A stretch of 64,000 nucleotides of DNA from CBDFNC01 sp965249895 (GTDB taxonomy: Bacteria > Pseudomonadota > Gammaproteobacteria > Enterobacterales > CBDFNC01), in the NCBI GenBank assembly GCA_965249895.1, contig CBDFNC010000005.1, forward strand, positions 1,922,001 through 1,986,000. Direction: 5' to 3'. The first letter of the stretch is position 1, and the number at the start of each line of letters is the position of its first letter. The translations under genes were made by a program, and so were the position numbers. The notes below the pieces were generated by a model, which worked only from the letters and a program-made list of their open reading frames with translations, searched no databases and was not told the DNA's origin. This document shows, one piece after another, positions 17,715-27,192 of this stretch.

Positions 17715-18248
17715 TACCAGTGGGCGGACTGATTGGACTGGCACTCCAGCCGACACGTTAGTGGCGGTGGTTTCAAACTTCAGGCACAAAAAAACAGCCT
17801 CTAAGGCTGCTTTAAGTTGGTACCAGTGGGCGGACTGATTGGACTGGCACTCCAGCCGACACGTTAGTGGCGGTGGCTGCAAACTTCAGGCACAAAAAAA
17901 CAGCCTCTAAGGCTGCTTTAAGTTGGTACCAGTGGGCGGACTGATTGGACTGGCATCCCAGCCGACACGCCGAGTGGCGGATTATCTAAATTTCAGATAC
18001 AAAAAAACAGCCTTTAAGGCTGCTTTAAGATGGTACCAGTGGGCGGACTGATTGGACCGGCACTCCAGCCGACGCGTTAGTGGCGGTGGCTGCAAACTTC
18101 AGGCACAAAAAAACCGCAACTAAGCGGTCTTCTTTAAATGGTACCAGTGGGCGGACTGATTGGGCTGGCATCCCAGCCGACACGCCGAGTGGCGGATTAT
18201 CTAAATTTCAGATACAAAAAAACAGCCTTTAAGGCTGCTTTAAGATGG
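17715..18248 (-). repeat. Five tandem ~107-bp units carrying the tRNA-Leu 3' end
   Basis: Units begin at 17715, 17821, 17927, 18034 and 18142 (periods 106, 106, 107, 108, 107), abutting the tRNA-like gene. Each contains AGTCCGCCCACTGGTACCA on the minus strand, identical to the last 19 bases of that gene (the outermost copy is slightly eroded), followed by a Rho-independent terminator. Four units have the terminator CAGCCT..AGGCTG; one (18034-18141) has a different stem, CCGC..GCGG, so terminator function appears conserved. Two sub-types alternate (outer units versus 17927 and 18142). This resembles the tyrT repeats of E. coli, which carry 19 bp of tRNA-Tyr. Confidence 0.9.
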
Positions 18249-18344
18249 TACCAGTGGGCGGACTTGGAACCGCCACTCCTTTCGGAAACGGATTTTGAAT
18301 CCAGCCGAAACGTCCGTCGTGTCTACCAATTTCACCACACTGGC
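18246..18344 (-). tRNA. tRNA-Leu(CAA)-like gene with a 13-nt insertion, possibly a pseudo-tRNA
   Basis: The minus strand reads a normal acceptor start GCCAGTG, a Leu-type D arm (GTGAAATTGGTAGACAC), a long variable arm (TTCCGAAAGGA), T arm, acceptor CACTGGT, A and encoded CCA. The expected anticodon arm ACGGA-TTCAAAA-TCCGT (anticodon CAA) is present except that CGTTTCGGCTGGA is inserted after ACGGA. The T loop also seems one base too long (GGCGG TTCCAAGT CCGCC). Length is 99 instead of about 85. An alternative anticodon stem (TGGA/TCCG) is weaker. It may be non-functional, processed unusually, or affected by assembly error. Confidence 0.6.
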
Positions 18345-18539
18345 CCAGATTGTTCCTCACTTAACGCTGCTGCGCCTCGTCGAGTGGGGTGAATTATACG
18401 TATCAAAATGTCCTTTGCAAGGGCATTTAAACTGTTTGCCTATTTCTTACTCATTAATGGTGAAATACTTTTATCGCCCGCCGAATATAGGTACACTTTC
18501 GCCAATCAATCACGCCCTTAACTATGTCGTAACCCAATC

Positions 18540-19100
18540 ATGGCCAAAAAAAATACCCCTGCTAGAAAAAAACACACCACACCAAAATCAACGACTGAGA
18601 GCGAAAATCAAACTTATGCCGTTGCGGGCTTTCTACCACGCATTGCCGCAATCATTTACGATACTGTGGTTATAGCGGCAGTGCTTCTATTAGCAGGCGC
18701 AATCGCTCTTCTGATCACCTATGGGCTCAGTCTCGCTGGTTATGTGGATCAGCAAGCATTTCAAACTGATGCAGGTTTAATACTGAGCCAAAGTATCGTT
18801 TTCCAAATCTATATTTGGGCCGTTTACATCGGCTTTTATGTGTATTTTTGGACTAAGGGTGGGCAAACACTGGGAATGCGGGCCTGGCGCTTGCGAGTTC
18901 AAAACCACGATAACACTGACATAACTGCTACTCAGGCGCTGATCCGTCTGTCTACAGCCGCTTTTGGGTTAGGTAATATTCTGGTACTTTTCAGCCGCGA
19001 TAATAATGCGTTTCAAGATCTTTGGGCAAAAACCCAAGTTGTGCGACTGACTAAAGAGCAAAATAAGTTTATAAAAATGAAGGATGTGAAACTCCCATAG
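18540..19100 (+). CDS. RDD-family membrane protein
   Basis: A 186-aa protein with a Lys/Thr-rich cytoplasmic N-terminus, then the RDD domain: GFLPRIAAIIYDTVVIAAVL (Arg and Asp in the first membrane segment), a second and third segment, and the signature GGQTLGMRAWRLRV. The role of such proteins is largely unknown; some are linked to ion transport. It converges on lptG, with a bidirectional hairpin between them. Confidence 0.85.
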   Translation: MAKKNTPARKKHTTPKSTTESENQTYAVAGFLPRIAAIIYDTVVIAAVLLLAGAIALLITYGLSLAGYVDQQAFQTDAGLILSQSIVFQIYIWAVYIGFYVYFWTKGGQTLGMRAWRLRVQNHDNTDITATQALIRLSTAAFGLGNILVLFSRDNNAFQDLWAKTQVVRLTKEQNKFIKMKDVKLP

Positions 19101-19127
19101 TTTTTCTGCTGTGAAACCTAAGCCGTT

Positions 19128-19148
19128 AAGGGAGATACCATCTCCCTT
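19128..19148. terminator. Bidirectional terminator-like hairpin between RDD gene and lptG
   Basis: AAGGGAGAT and ATCTCCCTT form a perfect 9-bp stem with a 3-base loop midway in the 59-bp gap between two convergent genes. The T-run is short on both sides. Confidence 0.6.
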
Positions 19149-19159
19149 CGAAGCATGAT

Positions 19160-20224
19160 CTAGCTTTGCCTTCGTAACAAATACACAGATAAGCCGACAA
19201 ACAACAAACTCGGCCCGACAGCACCTACCACGGGCCATATCCCAAATACCTGGCTGATGGGGCCAAACATATTATTGGCAATGTAAAAGGTAAAACCCGC
19301 CACAATTCCCAATAATATCCTTGCACCCATGGTCACACTACGTAACGGCCCAAAGATAAACGACAAAGCCAGTAACATGGTGACCAATACGGTGAATGGC
19401 GTCACCCCTTTCTGCCACAGCGCCAGTTGATAGCGGGCGCTATCTTGTTTGTTTTTGTCCAGGTAATTTATATAGGCGTTTAACTCACGCATGGACATAT
19501 CTTCCGGCTTAATGGTGACCACTCCCAACTTGCTCGGGGTTAGGTTAGAGTCCCAGCGCTGTACGTCCTGATAGCTGCTAGATATAGCATCATGGCTGAA
19601 CTCATTTTTTGTCACCTTATACATTAACCAGTGATCCCCCTGGTAGTCAGCTCGCTCGGCGCTAAAACTCATTTCCAACTTTAGTTGGTCGTTGAAGTAG
19701 TAAATTTTGACGTTAATGAGTTCAGTCTTATCCCTGATCTCACCGATACTGACAAATGCCTCTTTATCCTTAGCCCAAACCCCTTTTTGGGAACTGATCA
19801 CATCCCCACCTTTGGTCGCTGCCCGCCTGAGTTCTTTTGCGGTTTGCTCGGAAACCGGTGCCAAAAACTCACCCACTGCCATCACGAGTAGCATAATAGG
19901 TATGGCCGTTTTCATCACGGAAACGGCAATGCGCATCTTAGACATGCCGGAGGCTTGCATCACCACCAGCTCACTGCTGCTGGCCAGGGAGCCTAAACCG
20001 ATTAATGCGCCAAGTAAGGCGGCCATCGGGAAGAAAAGCTCGATTTCCTTAGGCATTTTCAACAATACATAGAAAGCGGCCAGGGCTAAGTCATAGGTCC
20101 CTTCCCCGACTTTATTAAGCTGCTCCACATATTTGATGATCGCGCTTAATCCCACCAGGGTGATCAAACACAAAAAGGTGGCCGCTAAAATGGTTTTACC
20201 TATGTATCTGTCCAGGATCCCCAT
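19160..20224 (-). CDS. lptG: LPS export ABC transporter permease LptG
   Basis: Inner-membrane permease of the LptB2FG complex that extracts lipopolysaccharide and passes it to the periplasmic bridge. At 354 aa it shows three N-terminal membrane segments, a periplasmic beta-jellyroll (residues ~130-265, including MSFSAERADYQGDHWLMYKV) and three C-terminal segments ending LLFVGLSVYLLRRQS. Its ATG overlaps the lptF stop by one base, so the two are translationally coupled. Confidence 0.95.
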   Translation of the reverse strand: MGILDRYIGKTILAATFLCLITLVGLSAIIKYVEQLNKVGEGTYDLALAAFYVLLKMPKEIELFFPMAALLGALIGLGSLASSSELVVMQASGMSKMRIAVSVMKTAIPIMLLVMAVGEFLAPVSEQTAKELRRAATKGGDVISSQKGVWAKDKEAFVSIGEIRDKTELINVKIYYFNDQLKLEMSFSAERADYQGDHWLMYKVTKNEFSHDAISSSYQDVQRWDSNLTPSKLGVVTIKPEDMSMRELNAYINYLDKNKQDSARYQLALWQKGVTPFTVLVTMLLALSFIFGPLRSVTMGARILLGIVAGFTFYIANNMFGPISQVFGIWPVVGAVGPSLLFVGLSVYLLRRQS

Positions 20225-21324
20225 TAACTGGCCTCCCGCTTACTTCTGAACTGCATTTTAAACTTGTTCACAAATGCCCTGTCTTTAACATTTAATGCAA
20301 TTCCCAATAGCAGGAATACAAATTGAATGGCCCACATAGCGTAAACAGGTGCAGAGCCGTCTTCTATCGCACTTCGGCTGGCGCTTAATAACAAAAAATA
20401 GGAAAGGTAAATGAGTAACGCGGGCAACAACTTGGCGTATCGTCCTTGTCTGGGGTTTACCTGAGCCATAGGTACGACAATCAGTGTCAGCACTAAAATG
20501 GACAGGGGTAAGGCAATACGCCACTGTAATTCACTTTGAAAAACTCGGTTGTCGGAACGATAGAGTTCAGCCGTGGTCATGGCATTCACATCTCTACCAG
20601 ACTCTGCCACCTGACGGTCTTCCAGCTTCATTTGATAGTTATCAAACTCGGTGACCCTGAAATCACGTTTCCCCAGGTATCCTTCATAGCGAACTCCGTC
20701 CTCGAGCTGCAGCCATTGATCACCATCTATTTCTATTACCTTCCCCTTTTCAGAGGTCACCACCGAGGGCTTTTGATCGACTTGAGTAGGCCAGTGGGCT
20801 GCAAAAATATGGGATAAGCTCGCGCCTTGTTCATATTTCTCGACATAGACCACACCTGTGCCATCCGGCGCAGGATGAAAACGGCCTTCGATTAACGTCG
20901 CCAGTCCTGCGTCTGCCTTTGCTTCATCAATAACCACCCGCTCCTTCTCATTGGCAGCAGGTGCCAGGACAAAGGTATTGTATGCGGCAAATAGCGACGT
21001 TAAAAACGCCAGCGTCATAGTGGCGTTAAGTACTTTTCTCGGACTGTAACCGCACGCCGTCATCACCACAAATTCACTTTCGGCATGTAACCGACCATGA
21101 GCAAATAAAACGGCGATATAAAGGCTAATAGGTATCATTAACATGCCCAGAGCAGGCAGATTAAGCCATAAAATAGTTAATACGAGGTCGGCTGGGATAT
21201 TGCCACTTACCGCATCGGCCAGAACCTGGACAAACTTTTGACTGATAAAAATCAGCAGCAAAATAAACAATACCGCAACCTGGGTTTTGAAAGTTTCCTG
21301 CAGTATGTAACGGAAAAGAATCAC
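20224..21324 (-). CDS. lptF: LPS export ABC transporter permease LptF
   Basis: Partner of LptG in LPS extraction. 366 aa with the family start MILFRYILQETFKTQVAVLF, membrane segments at both ends and a periplasmic jellyroll (residues ~130-250, GVVYVEKYEQG...YEGYLGKRDF). First gene of the lptFG pair, divergent from pepA across a 178-bp gap. This arrangement is typical of gammaproteobacteria. Confidence 0.96.
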   Translation of the reverse strand: MILFRYILQETFKTQVAVLFILLLIFISQKFVQVLADAVSGNIPADLVLTILWLNLPALGMLMIPISLYIAVLFAHGRLHAESEFVVMTACGYSPRKVLNATMTLAFLTSLFAAYNTFVLAPAANEKERVVIDEAKADAGLATLIEGRFHPAPDGTGVVYVEKYEQGASLSHIFAAHWPTQVDQKPSVVTSEKGKVIEIDGDQWLQLEDGVRYEGYLGKRDFRVTEFDNYQMKLEDRQVAESGRDVNAMTTAELYRSDNRVFQSELQWRIALPLSILVLTLIVVPMAQVNPRQGRYAKLLPALLIYLSYFLLLSASRSAIEDGSAPVYAMWAIQFVFLLLGIALNVKDRAFVNKFKMQFRSKREAS

Positions 21325-21502
21325 TCGGTTCCCTTGACTAAACTTGTGTTTTTAGTGGAATACGCCACCATTTTAGGTAAACTTATTATTTTTAGCACTT
21401 ACCTTTTCTTTAATCGGCCTGATTATAAGTAAAAGTTAAGTAAAAAGCCGACATTATTATCCGAAAAATAACAGCTTTTGACCTCACATTGAAGGAAAGT
21501 CC

Positions 21503-23008
21503 ATGGAGTTTAGTGTAAAAAGTGGTAGCCCGGAAAAACAGAGAAGCGCTTGTATTGTAGTAGGCGTATTTGAGCCTAGGCGCCTTTCCCCTGTTGCAGA
21601 GCAGCTGGATAAAATCAGTGATGGCTATATTAGCTCCTTGCTCAGACGCGGCGATCTCGAAGGCAAAGCCGGGCAAATGCTGCTTTTACATCATGTTCCC
21701 AATGTCCTAAGTGAGCGTGTGTTATTGGTTGGTTGTGGTAAAGAGCGAGAGCTGGACGAGCGCCAGTACAAGCAGATCATCAACAAGACCATTAATACCT
21801 TAAATGAAACCGGCTCAATGGAAGCCGTCTGCTTCCTGACCGAACTTCATGTCAAAGGGCGTGATACCTATTGGAAGGTACGCCAGGCAGTAGAGGCAAC
21901 GCAAGACTGCCTGTACACCTTTAACCAGCTGAAAAGCATTCAGGACGAGACTCGTAGACCACTGCGTAAAATTGTTTTTAATGTCCCCACTCGCAGGGAA
22001 CTACCACTAGGTGAAAAAGCCATTAACCATGGCCTTTGTGTCGCGACCGGTGTCAAAGTCTGTAAAGATTTAGGCAACTTACCACCGAATATTTGTAACC
22101 CGGCGTACCTGGCCAGCCAGGCACGCCAGATGGCGGATGATTACGAGAAAATCAGCACTAAAGTAGTGGGTGAGCAAGAAATGGCCGAGTTGGGCATGAA
22201 TTCTTACCTGGCTGTTTGCCGGGGTTCACACAATGAAGCCCTGATGTCCATCATCGAATACAAGGGTGGTGATGAAAATGCCAAACCTATCGTATTGGTG
22301 GGTAAAGGCCTGACTTTCGATGCCGGTGGTATTTCCCTCAAACCAGGCGAAGGCATGGATGAAATGAAATACGACATGGGCGGTGCCGCCTCCGTGTTTG
22401 GTGCCATGAAAGCCCTGGCTGATATGGACTTGGCTATCAATGTTATCGCTATTATTGCGGCAGCGGAAAATATGCCGGACGGTAACGCTTATCGACCTGG
22501 TGATATTCTTACTACTATGTCCGGCCAAACCGTCGAAGTACTGAATACCGATGCCGAAGGGCGCCTGGTACTGTGCGATGCGCTAACTTATGCAGAGCGT
22601 TTCGAGCCGGAACTAGTTATCGATGTGGCCACCTTAACCGGCGCATGTATTATGGCTTTAGGTCATCATATTTCTGCTTTGGTTAGTACTCACAACCCGC
22701 TGGCCCATGAGATCCTGAACGCATCCGAGCAAGCCGGTGACCGTGCATGGCGCCTACCTTTACTGGACGAGTACCAGGAACAGATAAGCAGCCCGTTTGC
22801 CGATATGGCCAACATTGGCGGCCGCCCGGCAGGTACTATTACTGCAGCCTGCTTCCTGTCCCGTTTCACTAAGAAATACAACTGGGCACACCTGGATATT
22901 GCCGGTACAGCCTGGCGCAGTGGTAAAGAAAAAGGCAGCACAGGTCGACCTGTACCCATGTTGTCCCAATTTCTGATTAACCGCAGCGGGATCAGCCTGG
23001 AAGAGTAA
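21503..23008 (+). CDS. pepA: Leucyl aminopeptidase (cytosol aminopeptidase A)
   Basis: M17 dinuclear-metal aminopeptidase, in enterics also a DNA-binding architectural protein for carAB control and cer/Xer recombination. 501 aa; the metal and catalytic motif VLNTDAEGRL (near residue 345), GKGLTFDAGGISLKPG and YDMGGAASV are intact. A GGAAAG site precedes the ATG. Its stop overlaps the holC start by one base. Confidence 0.97.
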   Translation: MEFSVKSGSPEKQRSACIVVGVFEPRRLSPVAEQLDKISDGYISSLLRRGDLEGKAGQMLLLHHVPNVLSERVLLVGCGKERELDERQYKQIINKTINTLNETGSMEAVCFLTELHVKGRDTYWKVRQAVEATQDCLYTFNQLKSIQDETRRPLRKIVFNVPTRRELPLGEKAINHGLCVATGVKVCKDLGNLPPNICNPAYLASQARQMADDYEKISTKVVGEQEMAELGMNSYLAVCRGSHNEALMSIIEYKGGDENAKPIVLVGKGLTFDAGGISLKPGEGMDEMKYDMGGAASVFGAMKALADMDLAINVIAIIAAAENMPDGNAYRPGDILTTMSGQTVEVLNTDAEGRLVLCDALTYAERFEPELVIDVATLTGACIMALGHHISALVSTHNPLAHEILNASEQAGDRAWRLPLLDEYQEQISSPFADMANIGGRPAGTITAACFLSRFTKKYNWAHLDIAGTAWRSGKEKGSTGRPVPMLSQFLINRSGISLEE

Positions 23009-23451
23009 TGAGCAATGCCCTCTTCTATTTGCTAGAGCATGAAAATGAGCCGGGACAGATCCCGGCTCATTTTGCTTATGCCTGCCAGCTGGCCGCCCAC
23101 CATTATAGTCAGGGACAAAAAGTATTTATCAGCACCGATGATCGGCAACACGCTTTCCTGGTGGATGAATACCTCTGGCAATTTGACGGTGATAGTTTTG
23201 TGCCTCATAACTTGATGGGTGAAGGCCCCAGATATGGCAGCCCGGTAGAGATCAGTTGGGGGCAGCCAAAACAAAGGCGACAGGTGCTAATTAATTTACG
23301 CAATACCGCGCCAGAATTTGCAACTCAGTTCACTCAAGTGGTAGATTTCGTCCCCAAAGACGAAAGCCTGAAAACACTGGCTCGCCAGCGCTATGCGACC
23401 TATCGCAAGATGGGAATACAACTGGCGACCCAGGCACTAGATAAATCATAG
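23008..23451 (+). CDS. holC: DNA polymerase III chi subunit
   Basis: Clamp-loader accessory subunit that links SSB to the replisome through psi. 147 aa, starting FYLLEHE and containing the family patterns HYSQGQKVFIS, VDEYLWQFDGDSFVPHNL and LINLRNTAP. It is coupled to pepA and followed by valS after 114 bp, the usual pepA-holC-valS order. Confidence 0.94.
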   Translation: MSNALFYLLEHENEPGQIPAHFAYACQLAAHHYSQGQKVFISTDDRQHAFLVDEYLWQFDGDSFVPHNLMGEGPRYGSPVEISWGQPKQRRQVLINLRNTAPEFATQFTQVVDFVPKDESLKTLARQRYATYRKMGIQLATQALDKS

Positions 23452-23565
23452 TCTTGTGTAATACACAGCCGCCCAAACAGCGCTTCATGGCCTGATTCGA
23501 GGCCGGGATACATTTAGCAACTCAGTCTGTTTCAGACCTGAGCACAACAGTTGAAAAGCTTAATT

Positions 23566-26421
23566 ATGGAAAAGACATATAACCCCCAAGCAATAGAGCA
23601 GAAAAATTACCAGAAATGGGAAGAACGTGGTTACTTCAAACCCCATGGTGATACCAGTAAAGAAAGCTACTGCATAATGATCCCGCCACCGAACGTCACC
23701 GGCAGCCTGCATATGGGCCATGCATTTCAGGATACCATTATGGATACCCTGGTCCGTTATCAACGCATGAAAGGTAAAAATACCCTGTGGCAGGTAGGTA
23801 CAGATCACGCCGGCATCGCCACTCAGATGGTGGTTGAGCGTAAACTGGCGGCGGAAGAAGGCAAAACGCGCCAGGATCTTGGCCGTGAAGCCTTTATCGA
23901 CCGTATTTGGGACTGGAAGGCTGAATCAGGCGGCACTATCACCAAGCAGCTACGACGTCTTGGCGCCTCCGTTGATTGGGACCGTGAACGCTTTACCATG
24001 GATCCGGGCTTGTCTAAAGCGGTTCAGGAAGTATTTGTCCAGCTGTTTAAAGAAGACCTTATTTACCGTGGTAAACGCCTGGTGAACTGGGATCCTAAGC
24101 TACACACGGCTATTTCAGATCTTGAAGTCGAAAATAAAGACAAAAAAGGCTTTATGTGGCACTTCCGCTATCCGCTGGCGGATGGCGCAAAAACAGCAGA
24201 CGGCAAAGATTACATAGTCGTTGCCACCACACGTCCGGAGACTATGCTGGGTGACACAGGTGTTGCCGTTAACCCGGAAGATCCACGTTATAAAGATCTG
24301 ATTGGTAAAGAGATCATTCTTCCATTGGTGGGGCGCAGAATTCCTGTCTTAGGCGACGAACATGCCGATATGGAAAAAGGCACGGGTTGCGTGAAGATCA
24401 CCCCTGCACATGACTTTAACGACTATGAAGTGGGTAAACGTCACCAACTTCCGTTGATTAATATTCTGACCTTTAACGCGGATATTCGTGAAAACGCCGA
24501 AGTATTTGATACCAAGGGTGAAGCATCGGACGCTTATAGTGCAGAGATACCAAAACAGTTCCAGGGTCTTGAGCGTTTTGCAGCCCGTAAAGCTGTCGTT
24601 GCAGCCATCGACGAGCTTGGCCTGCTTGAGGAAGTGAAAGATCACGAACTCACAGTACCTTACGGTGACCGTGGTGGCGTGGTGATTGAGCCAATGCTGA
24701 CTGACCAATGGTATGTTCGTGCGGATACACTGGCGAAACCTGCGGTTGAAGCGGTAGAGAGCGGTGATATCCAGTTTGTCCCGAAACAGTATGAAAACTT
24801 ATATTATTCCTGGATGAATGACGTTCAGGACTGGTGTATTTCCCGTCAGCTTTGGTGGGGTCACCGTATTCCTGCCTGGTACGACAACAGCGGCAATGTA
24901 TATGTGGGTCGTGATGAAGCCGAAGTTCGCACCGAGAATAATTTAGCAGCGGATCTTGAACTGCGTCAGGATGATGATGTACTGGATACCTGGTTCTCAT
25001 CCGCCTTGTGGACCTTCTCCACCCTGGGCTGGCCTGAAAAAACCGATGCCCTGAAAACCTTCCACCCTACCGATGTGTTGGTCACGGGTTTTGACATTAT
25101 CTTCTTCTGGGTTGCCCGCATGATCATGATGACCATGCACTTTATTAAAGATGAAGATGGCAAACCTCAGGTGCCGTTTAAAACCATCTATATGACGGGT
25201 CTTATCCGTGATGAAAACGGCGACAAGATGTCAAAATCTAAGGGGAACGTATTAGATCCTTTAGATATGATAGACGGCATCGATCTGGAGTCTCTGGTAG
25301 CAAAGCGTTGCGGCAATATGATGCAACCGAAGCTAGCCGCCAAGATTGAGAAGAATACCCGTAAAGCCTTCCCGGAAGGCATAGAGTCTCACGGTACCGA
25401 TGCCCTGCGCTTCACTTTGGCAGCACTTGCCTCTACCGGCCGAGATATCAACTGGGATATGAAACGCCTGGAAGGTTACAGAAACTTCTGCAACAAGCTT
25501 TGGAATGCCAGCAACTATGTGTTCATGCACACTGAAGAGCATGACCTGGGTTATGAAAGCACGGAGGTTGAATTTAGCCTGGCAGACCGCTGGATCCAGG
25601 GACAGTTACAGCAAACCATCAAAACCTACAGCGAACATTTAGACGCATTTCGTTTGGACCTGGCTGCTAACACGCTTTATGACTTCACCTGGAACGAGTT
25701 CTGCTCCTGGTATCTGGAACTGACCAAGCCGGTTCTGTTCAAAGGCAGCGAGGCTCAGCAACGTGGCACACGCCAAACTCTGGTAGAAGTTTTAGAATCT
25801 TTACTTCGTTTGGCTCACCCTATGCTTCCATACATCACGGAAGAGCTCTGGCTGCGGATTAAGCCACTGGTTGGCAAAACCGGCGATACTATAATGCTTG
25901 AAGCTTTCCCCGAAGCAGATGAAAGCAAGATTGATACAGCTGCTATCGGTGACCTTGAGTGGGTTAAGCAGGTAATTCTTGCTGTGCGTAATATTCGCGG
26001 TGAAATGGATATCAGCCCAAACAAACCACTGGACGCCTTGCTTAAAAACGTATCAGCCGAAGATCAGCGCCGCTTCAAGCAAAATGAAGCCTTCCTGGGC
26101 TCACTGGCTAAGCTTGAATCGGTTACTGTGCTTACGGAAGGTGAAGATGCTCCTGCTTGTGTCACCAACCTGGTCGGCGAAATGGAACTACTGATTCCTA
26201 TGGCAGGCCTGATCGATAAAGATGCTGAGCTGGCACGTCTGGACAAGCAGTTGGAAAAGACTGGTAAAGATTTGGCACGTGTTGAAGGCAAGCTTAACAA
26301 TGAAAAATTTGTTGGCAAAGCCCCGGAAGCCGTTATTGCTAAGGAGCGAGCTAAGCTGGAGGAGATGCAAACTACAGTTGCGAAACTCAAAGAGCAAAGG
26401 GCAACTATTGAAGCATTGTAA
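23566..26421 (+). CDS. valS: Valyl-tRNA synthetase
   Basis: Class I synthetase charging tRNA-Val, with an editing domain for Thr. PPPNVTGSLHMGHAF near residue 40 carries the HIGH variant, KMSKSKGN near 550 the catalytic loop, and the C-terminal ~65 residues form the valine-specific coiled coil (ELARLDKQLEKTGKDLARVEGKL). Start at the ATG at 23566 gives the canonical MEKTYNPQ; the upstream in-frame TTG has no ribosome binding site. A terminator follows. Confidence 0.98.
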   Translation: MEKTYNPQAIEQKNYQKWEERGYFKPHGDTSKESYCIMIPPPNVTGSLHMGHAFQDTIMDTLVRYQRMKGKNTLWQVGTDHAGIATQMVVERKLAAEEGKTRQDLGREAFIDRIWDWKAESGGTITKQLRRLGASVDWDRERFTMDPGLSKAVQEVFVQLFKEDLIYRGKRLVNWDPKLHTAISDLEVENKDKKGFMWHFRYPLADGAKTADGKDYIVVATTRPETMLGDTGVAVNPEDPRYKDLIGKEIILPLVGRRIPVLGDEHADMEKGTGCVKITPAHDFNDYEVGKRHQLPLINILTFNADIRENAEVFDTKGEASDAYSAEIPKQFQGLERFAARKAVVAAIDELGLLEEVKDHELTVPYGDRGGVVIEPMLTDQWYVRADTLAKPAVEAVESGDIQFVPKQYENLYYSWMNDVQDWCISRQLWWGHRIPAWYDNSGNVYVGRDEAEVRTENNLAADLELRQDDDVLDTWFSSALWTFSTLGWPEKTDALKTFHPTDVLVTGFDIIFFWVARMIMMTMHFIKDEDGKPQVPFKTIYMTGLIRDENGDKMSKSKGNVLDPLDMIDGIDLESLVAKRCGNMMQPKLAAKIEKNTRKAFPEGIESHGTDALRFTLAALASTGRDINWDMKRLEGYRNFCNKLWNASNYVFMHTEEHDLGYESTEVEFSLADRWIQGQLQQTIKTYSEHLDAFRLDLAANTLYDFTWNEFCSWYLELTKPVLFKGSEAQQRGTRQTLVEVLESLLRLAHPMLPYITEELWLRIKPLVGKTGDTIMLEAFPEADESKIDTAAIGDLEWVKQVILAVRNIRGEMDISPNKPLDALLKNVSAEDQRRFKQNEAFLGSLAKLESVTVLTEGEDAPACVTNLVGEMELLIPMAGLIDKDAELARLDKQLEKTGKDLARVEGKLNNEKFVGKAPEAVIAKERAKLEEMQTTVAKLKEQRATIEAL

Positions 26422-26442
26422 TCGCTGGTGATTTAATCTCAC

Positions 26443-26466
26443 AAAGGCAGGTGAAAACCTGCCTTT
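26443..26466 (+). terminator. Rho-independent terminator of valS
   Basis: AAAGGCAGGT and ACCTGCCTTT make a 10-bp perfect stem with a GAAA loop, followed by TTTT. It lies 22 bases past the valS stop. Confidence 0.92.
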
Positions 26467-26608
26467 TTTGTATCTAACCTTCTATAAACCCTTCCACCAT
26501 GAAAGTTATAAGCATATGATTTTATAAGCATGTCACCTGACTGTCAGCTTAGTGTCGTGGTGCTTCAACCCTCTTTGTCTTAGTTTGTTTATATTCAAGG
26601 AAATCAAG

Positions 26609-27097
26609 GTGTCAAAGCAAAATATGATCCGTGTATATCGCTTAGAAAAAGCCTGGTCACAAGAGCAATTGGCCGAGTTTAGTGGCGTCAGCGTACGCAC
26701 TATTCAGCGTTTGGAAAAAGGTGGGCAAGGTGCACTAGAAACCTTAAAAGCCATCGCAGCGACTCTTGATGTCGATATAAAGCAACTGCAAGAGGAAAAA
26801 CCCGACATGACTCATCAAGCCAGTGTAGAAACTAATGAAGAGCACGCGTTAAAACAAGCCACTCTTGAGGTTAAAAAGCTAAAGGGGTTTTATAGTCATC
26901 TGATCCAATACGCTCTGGTTATGGCGCTATTGGTGGTAATTAACCTGTACACCTCGCCCAATTACTATTGGTTTATCTGGCCTATGCTGGGTTGGGGGAT
27001 CGGCATCGTTAGCCACGGACTTAAGGTATTCGGTTTGTTTCCGGGTATAAGTAAAGGCTGGGAGAAGAAACAGATAGAAAAGCGGCTGAAGAAATAA
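26609..27097 (+). CDS. HTH regulator with a C-terminal two-helix membrane (2TM) domain
   Basis: N-terminal XRE-type helix-turn-helix (SQEQLAEFSGVSVRTIQRLEKG, residues ~14-36), a charged linker, then a 2TM domain with two membrane helices (~96-113 and 121-140, YWFIWPMLGWGIGIVSHG) and a lysine-rich tail. The preferred start is the GTG at 26609, preceded by AAGGAAATCAAG; the ATG at 26624 is possible. The fusion implies a membrane-tethered DNA-binding protein. Target and signal are unknown. Confidence 0.8.
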   Translation: MSKQNMIRVYRLEKAWSQEQLAEFSGVSVRTIQRLEKGGQGALETLKAIAATLDVDIKQLQEEKPDMTHQASVETNEEHALKQATLEVKKLKGFYSHLIQYALVMALLVVINLYTSPNYYWFIWPMLGWGIGIVSHGLKVFGLFPGISKGWEKKQIEKRLKK

Positions 27098-27121
27098 GCG
27101 TTAAGCTATCAAGTTAGATTT

Positions 27122-27192
27122 GTAGGAGCGGGGGGAACTCACTCCTACCATATATACCAAATGTACATCCCTGAGATGGATTCGGAGCCTAC
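27122..27192. repeat. Dispersed palindromic repeat, short copy at the rraB 3' end
   Basis: Bounded by GTAGGAGC (27122) and GAGCCTAC (ending 27192); keeps only the end part of the family core, ACATCCCTGAGATGGATTCGG, so the hairpin's left arm is lost. Its terminal CTA is read on the minus strand as the TAG stop of rraB. Confidence 0.7.

Noticed and set aside
17715..18248. Five additional tRNA-Leu genes
   Set aside because: Only the last 19 bases match the tRNA; D and anticodon arms are absent, so these are 3'-end repeats, not tRNA genes.
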